Under the pieces are notes generated by a model, which was not told the DNA's origin, did not search any database, and worked only from the letters and a program-made list of their open reading frames with translations. The translations under genes and the position numbers were made by a program. From assembly GCA_943736015.1 (NCBI GenBank), contig OX031057.1, positions 56,874,001 through 56,938,000 on the forward strand: a DNA stretch of 64,000 bases, in the 5' to 3' direction. This DNA is from Tridacna crocea (lineage: Eukaryota > Mollusca > Bivalvia > Cardiida > Cardiidae). Below are positions 60,901 through 64,000 of this stretch, piece by piece (the first letter of the stretch is position 1; every line of letters starts with the position of its first letter).

Positions 60901-62931
60901 ATTATAGATCATGAACGAAAGAAATGTGGCTTCAAATTTCAAACCTTCCATACCTTCTTCACAGAATAATTATTCAAGCTTCATTTTCAGTATATGTATT
61001 TAAAAATATGCGTCTAATGAAGTTTTATACAAAAAAAAGAATAATAATGGGTGAAGGGTTAACTCGGTGTTCCTTTGATCTCAGTATCGCACTGTGCTGG
61101 ACAGGGCGGAAGACCTTTAGAACAGCTGTAATGTACTTACTTCTTACAGATTAACACACACGTGTCACATTAAATTGACTCTTCCTATCTTTTGTTTCAT
61201 ATTTATTTACCCGTTTGGTGATCATTAGTGGACGGGATTGTGAATTTTATACAGGTTACAGAAGGCAAGTTCATTCTTACTTTCTACATGCTCTTTATTT
61301 CAATACGAGCTCATAAAATGCGCACTTTGTCTATTCCTAATTATCTTTTTCAAAAGCAATGTCATGAAATATGAATAAATTGTCTTAGAATTGATTTCAT
61401 ATAGATTTCTTACTATGTCATTTTTTTCAGTGATGAATCTGTCCAAATCTAAAGGATTTGTGATCGGGACATATGGCATTTGTTATTAAAATAATGCTTT
61501 GACTGTCCGGTGTCACGTGATACTTCCGGTGCGCCGCTTACGATAAAACGGAAATATCGCTTATATCAAATTTAATTGGCAAATCGTCTATTACATACCC
61601 CGATCTAAAGACAGAAAGGTAGACTACTTCTTGTTTCAACACAGGAAACGGCGCGGTATCATATCTTTTTCCACCTTTTTCAGCAATAAGATGCCACTGA
61701 ATATTAATGTATTCATACTACATATACAATTTTATTCGAGTAAATTGTTGTGGGTTTCCTCTGACATTGTTTGTTGCGACAGTAGGTCAACCTGTGCTGT
61801 ATATCTTGGTTCCACTTTCTTGTCAGCTACATGAATAGGCAAGACGAAGATCGAAAATAGTCACGTAACAAGCATCATGTGGTATCCTAGACTGATCGAG
61901 TGGATAGGAGACAAATCCAAAATTACGTTTCTATCCATTGCAGTCCATGCAATCTCGCAACTGCTAGGTGTAATATTTGTCATGAACCCATAGTATGGAT
62001 GACTTCAGTTAGATAAGATGTCGACGAAATTGATTATATTTGGCTTAAAATGAGTAAATGAGTATCTTAAAGTCTAAAAGTCAATACAGATTAAAGCGTG
62101 AATTTCTGTATAACTATGTTTTGATCTGTGTAAATATTGACTTCCCCCTGCTCCCCTCTCTGAAAAAAGCATACCTCATTCCATGCTTACCCACTTTACG
62201 TCTTTGTATTTTTATAGGCTAAACTCGGGTCAAACTCTGATCATCTTAAATGGAAAGAAACCCGTCCAGTGGATGACCAGGACGTGCTTAATATGTGGAC
62301 CAATGAAAGCACGCTGATAGTTGTATTAAAGCATGAGGTAATACATTTGTATTGCGTTTCTTTCTCAGCTCAGATGATGGGACTTATCTGTGAAAGGATA
62401 GAAAACATGGAGAAAGCGGAAAATGTTGATAACCGTTATTTTCCACTTTTTCATTTTAAAGCATCTGTACGAGTCTTTTTTTCTTTTAACTCCAAATAAT
62501 GGAATGTATTGGTGACATGGAGTTAATACTGGTTTCTGACATAATTTTTTCCTTATCCCACATCATTTTTTATGTCAATAGAATCTGCTTATGTCTTTAG
62601 CGTATGGTGAAATTTTAAACAATTCTTTTTTTTTCACATTTTTCAATCTACAACAAAGGTACTTAACTAAGGCATTTTCTCCATTTCTCATATCGTTTTA
62701 AAAACCCTCTTCCAACGTTTGTGAACCCTTTGGACAGCTTAGCTCAGGATAAGACCATAACAACAATCTTCTTCCTTTTTCCTTCAGATTCTCAGTTTGG
62801 ATACAGCAGGGTGTAAGTATGAGAAAATCGCTAACTGTAATCACGACATCGACTGTGTATGGTGTGGAGATCCACCGAGCAACTGTACCAGAAAAGATAC
62901 TTGTTCAAAGCCACAGGATGTGGATGAATTG
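47954..62931 (+). CDS. MET/RON-like receptor, gene 2 (3' partial)
   Basis: Four exons in the window join in phase 0 to 466 codons: signal peptide and Sema (47954-48925), Sema (53117-53278), Sema end (62218-62337) and PSI (62788-62931). Exons 2-4 match gene 1 exon for exon, with PSI 39 of 48 identical, so gene 2 is a tandem paralogue on the same strand, about 13 kb after gene 1. IPT, membrane and kinase exons would lie beyond 64000. Whether gene 2 keeps a kinase cannot be seen. Expected role is a cell-surface receptor for an HGF-like or other Sema-binding ligand, by family only. Introns of 4.2, 8.9 and 0.45 kb carry repeats. I see no frameshift or stop in the four exons. Confidence 0.92.
48926..49469. 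other. Gene 2 intron 1, first part
   Basis: No gene. Contains a (TA)n/(TG)n tract and a G run at 49362-49409. Confidence 0.6.
49470..49883. mobile_element. Diverged copy of the 8622-9113 fold-back element
   Basis: TTGTACGGTCAGGTGGCAGG, GCCCCGAGCCGAAGG, CAAGTTTCCAAGTCCCCTGC, then TTTATTATACTGCAAAG and a CTGCCGTATAATAA end. The hairpin arms are partly duplicated and no longer symmetrical. Confidence 0.75.
50049..50599 (+). repeat. ~550-bp repeat, right copy of an inverted pair
   Basis: Partner of 46802-47350 in opposite orientation. Starts TTAAAGGTGGCCCTTCAGAT, ends AAATACCCACTTTTA. The two copies enclose exon 1 of gene 2. Confidence 0.78.
50973..51061. mobile_element. Short GTGTAATGCAG-family copy
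   Basis: GGCGGTGTAATGCAGAAGTC at left, TTCATTTCTGTGCATTACACCGG at right, one CTACGTCGAG block and one ACCCATAGGTCA block between. Confidence 0.7.
51522..52335 (-). pseudogene. Non-LTR retrotransposon ORF1 pseudogene
   Basis: Starts ATG at 52335 (MSEPPVTPVRS...), with a coiled coil about residues 90-118 (HALQVENESLRQRVKSLEKR). A break follows at DKANQY, where a short deletion shifts the frame. The RNA-binding-like part follows (AEIDRSHRVGP, RDIIVKFTSYR; 51952-51700). A second frameshift near 51708 leads to NEDLTRTRSDIF and AAWTFDGVILVKDIH, ending at 51522. This is the layout of L1-type ORF1 RNA-chaperone proteins. No ORF2 is seen. Antisense in intron 1 of gene 2. Confidence 0.82.
52336..52740 (-). 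repeat. Possible 5' UTR of the ORF1 element
   Basis: Lies directly upstream of the ORF1 start on the minus strand and reads GTCAGTCTAATGGCGG-like sequence. Assigned by position only; its far edge is not defined. Confidence 0.35.
52857..53068 (+). mobile_element. TTAA MITE, family C copy 2
   Basis: 212 bp, TTAA at both ends. Left CCTTAAGGCTGCTATGTGCG, hairpin AAGATCAGACTGCAC / ACAGTCTGATCTTGGATC, right AGCAGGATAAAGATTAA. Ends 48 bp before exon 2 of gene 2. Confidence 0.83.
53117..53278 (+). CDS. Gene 2 exon 2 (Sema)
   Basis: 54 codons, phase 0-0, acceptor ACACAG, donor [43 protein letters not shown]; pairs with gene 1 exon 3354-3509. Confidence 0.94.
53279..54285. other. Gene 2 intron 2, first part
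   Basis: No coding signal and no clear repeat. The open frame at 53655-53879 on the minus strand has no recognisable features. Confidence 0.5.
54290..55290. repeat. Degenerate tandem array, ~155-190-bp unit
   Basis: About six units with 'caaggtttttctaagatttg', 'cctacttcttgacc' and 'gaaattgtggcatcta'-like blocks. Words such as 'aaggtttttctaag' recall the array at 28740-29830, possibly a related family. The 103-codon frame inside is by chance. Confidence 0.65.
55300..56785. other. Gene 2 intron 2, no gene seen
   Basis: AT-rich. A 24-bp word TTAAAACAAACAGTTTTCCTG is directly repeated at 55497 and 55526. Otherwise nothing recognised. Confidence 0.5.
56786..57014 (+). mobile_element. TTAA MITE, family A copy 14
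   Basis: 229 bp, TTAA to TTAC. ACTGGTCCAAATTGAAAGTA block; hairpin with small indels (GGAAAAAAATGCTGGT-ACCAG). Confidence 0.83.
57095..57235 (+). repeat. Truncated TTAA family C copy
   Basis: TGGTCTGATCTCGGATCTAC, ACTGTCCCATAGGAAGGACA and GAATAGAGGTTAA match the right half of family C. Confidence 0.5.
57890..58246 (+). mobile_element. TTAA element, family D copy 6
   Basis: 357 bp, TTAA at both ends. Left TTAAGATAGTGGACCCGTAA, right GTACGGGCCCACTGCCTTAA. It ends 6 bp before family A copy 15. Confidence 0.85.
58253..58677 (+). mobile_element. TTAA MITE, family A copy 15, carrying a nested element
   Basis: TTAA at both ends. Family A sequence is interrupted between ATTGAAAGCAGCTG and AACAGAATAAACATTG by the element at 58307-58506. 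Without it the length is about 225 bp. Near-perfect palindrome AATGCTGGT-T-ACCAGCATT at its centre. Confidence 0.87.
58307..58506. mobile_element. Nested GTGTAATGCAG-family element
   Basis: 200 bp. Ends CCGGTGTAATGCAGAGAAAT and TTCTCTGCATAACACCGG. Three CTACGTAGAGAAATGACCC blocks alternate with ATGACCCATGGGTCAT blocks. Inserted in TTAA MITE copy 15. Confidence 0.83.
58860..58975. repeat. Dispersed repeat shared with 20765-20885
   Basis: ATAGACCATCTGCCAAATTC, GTGACGCGTCACCACGAGTT, GAGTACTCTCCATCGGACAA and CTTGAATATACC; reverse orientation of the first copy. Confidence 0.6.
59195..59406 (+). mobile_element. TTAA MITE, family C copy 3
   Basis: 212 bp, TTAA at both ends. Left CCCTTATGCTGCGAAGTGCG, hairpin AGATCAGACTACGAAAAACG / GTGCAGTCTGGTCCTAGATT, right GTAGGATAAGGTTTAA. 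Confidence 0.83.
59990..60177 (+). repeat. Degenerate TTAA MITE (family A), right part
   Basis: AAAAAAGGAGAAAATGTTGG, TTTTCAAAAGCAATATTTCT, CAGGGTCGTAAAAAGCTTGG and GTTATGTGGTATAGGGTTTAA. Its final TTAA is shared with the next copy. Confidence 0.6.
60174..60405 (-). mobile_element. TTAA MITE, family A copy 16
   Basis: 232 bp, TTAA at both ends, reverse orientation. Left CCTTTTACCAAACACTTCCT; hairpin AATGCTGGT-A-ACAAGCATT with one mismatch and an extra T. Confidence 0.86.
60406..62217. other. Gene 2 intron 2, last part
   Basis: 60540-60600 may be another worn hairpin MITE. A T run and G run lie at 60648-60670. 61505-61610 shares GTGTCACGTGATACTTCCGG and AATTGGCAAATCGTCTATT with 19010-19090 in reverse. 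No coding signal. Confidence 0.45.
62218..62337 (+). CDS. Gene 2 exon 3 (end of Sema)
   Basis: 40 codons, phase 0-0, acceptor TTTATAG, donor GTAATA. AKLGSNSDHLKW and [18 protein letters not shown]; pairs with gene 1 exon 4603-4722. Confidence 0.93.
62788..62931 (+). CDS. Gene 2 exon 4 (PSI domain)
   Basis: 48 codons, phase 0-0, acceptor CCTTCAG, donor GTGAGT. Six cysteines in the same spacing as gene 1 exon 4, with the [18 protein letters not shown] block identical. Confidence 0.95.
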
Positions 62932-64000
62932 GTGAGTCCTTAACCGAGGGTTGTACTTACATGTATCTATCAGATATAAGGTGTCACGCCACTGGTGTTT
63001 GGTAATTTGACCATCTTTGAAGCTCCACAGACCGCTCAATGGTAAACCTTTTGCTTTTCCGTCTCCTGCTGTCTAAAGTACGTGCTTATTCCTTCCAAAA
63101 AATGCATTGAAAATAACATGTCAGCCAGTTGCTAGATCGCTAAATCCCAAAAGACACGGACACCTTAGAATTTTCCCTCTAAAAATCACCTCTTCATCCC
63201 CATGATCCATATTTCTTTTTTTTTTTTTTTTGTTCTTCCAGTGACAAAAATAAGTCCACTCAATATAGATCTATAATAAAAACACATCTAAGTGGTCCCC
63301 ATGTGTCAAAATTTAAAGCAGGTCTAAATTATATACCACTAAGACCTCTTAGCCCCATTAAACAGTGCAAAAAAGTTGCTTCTGCAAAATTTCACATGAG
63401 ACTACTGTTGACTAAATACGACCCGGAAGCAGGCTCGCAGTGGTGCGAAACCATAACATCCGAAAGTATTTGGACTATTGACTTCTACGAACCAGAGGCA
63501 ATCTCGAAGTAGTACGACAGTTATATAAAATAGAATTTGACTTTCAAGTCAGGTTTTTTTTAGCCTTAAGTAACATGAAAGACGTGTAGTATATTCCAAT
63601 TAAAATACCAGAACTGCATAAAGTATGTACACAATGTCATGGCTCCTTTCATTACAATGTTTTCATCTATGACAAATGAAGAGTAATTTCTACAGACCAG
63701 ACTTACCAGTTCAATATGGCTGCCTCCATAGGCACTTTACAAAAGCGAATAAAAATATAATGCTGCCGCTCATGCGGCGCCGCACTAACTGTGCATAACA
63801 CTCATGAATACATAACACTATTGTAGTTTTTTAATTGCGGCGTGATGATTTTCTTTGTACAGTTTTAATTCTCTTTATTTCAATCGTTAACAACCATTTT
63901 CTGCTAAGATGCTTTTCTGCTATTCTTATGAAAACTGATTTGAGAAGTTTTACAACTCATGTGGTAAAATCTGGTTAATAATGCTATCTTTCAAAACAAA
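62932..64000. other. Gene 2 intron 4, window end
   Basis: No counterpart of gene 1 exon 5 is found before the end. In gene 1 that intron is 1.37 kb, so exon 5 of gene 2 may lie just outside. The open frame at 63303-63512 has no recognised features. Confidence 0.6.

Overview
This is a repeat-rich, AT-rich animal nuclear window with spliceosomal introns. The repeats (tRNA-derived SINEs, short TTAA-flanked non-autonomous transposons, fold-back elements, a degraded L1-type ORF1) and the receptor sequence suggest a mollusc, probably a heterodont bivalve. The species call is an inference; no ribosomal or mitochondrial marker is present.

The protein-coding content is two tandem, same-strand genes of the MET/RON (hepatocyte growth factor receptor) family. 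Gene 1 (3354-34876, + strand) lacks only its 5' end, which lies before the window. Seventeen exons join with matching phases into 883 codons: end of the Sema domain, PSI domain, IPT-type Ig-like region, one transmembrane helix, a juxtamembrane segment, a complete tyrosine kinase and a short tail with two YxN motifs. Gene 2 starts at 47954 with a signal peptide. Its first four exons (Sema and PSI) are inside the window, and the rest must lie past 64000. Exons 2-4 of the two genes correspond one to one with the same phases, so this is a tandem duplication.

Layout: 1-3353, 5' intron of gene 1 with a reverse-transcriptase relic. 3354-34876, gene 1 with introns full of repeats. 34877-47913, intergenic DNA with many transposon relics, including a 902-bp element whose ends are arrays of a GGGGAACTGTC-type motif, a long-TIR mariner relic and an array of alternating palindromes. 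47914-64000, first part of gene 2, with an antisense ORF1 pseudogene in intron 1 and two ~550-bp inverted repeats around exon 1.

The most unusual item is at 17914-18354. It is a 441-bp miniature LTR retrotransposon (TRIM) with TG...CA repeats, an initiator-Met-like primer-binding site, a polypurine tract and a CAAG target duplication. Each LTR carries a 5S-rRNA-derived segment with both box A-like and box C-like parts, the design known from plant Cassandra elements. Second is a large set of TTAA-flanked MITEs, many exactly 229 bp long, built around long near-perfect palindromes whose two arms differ in concert between subfamilies.
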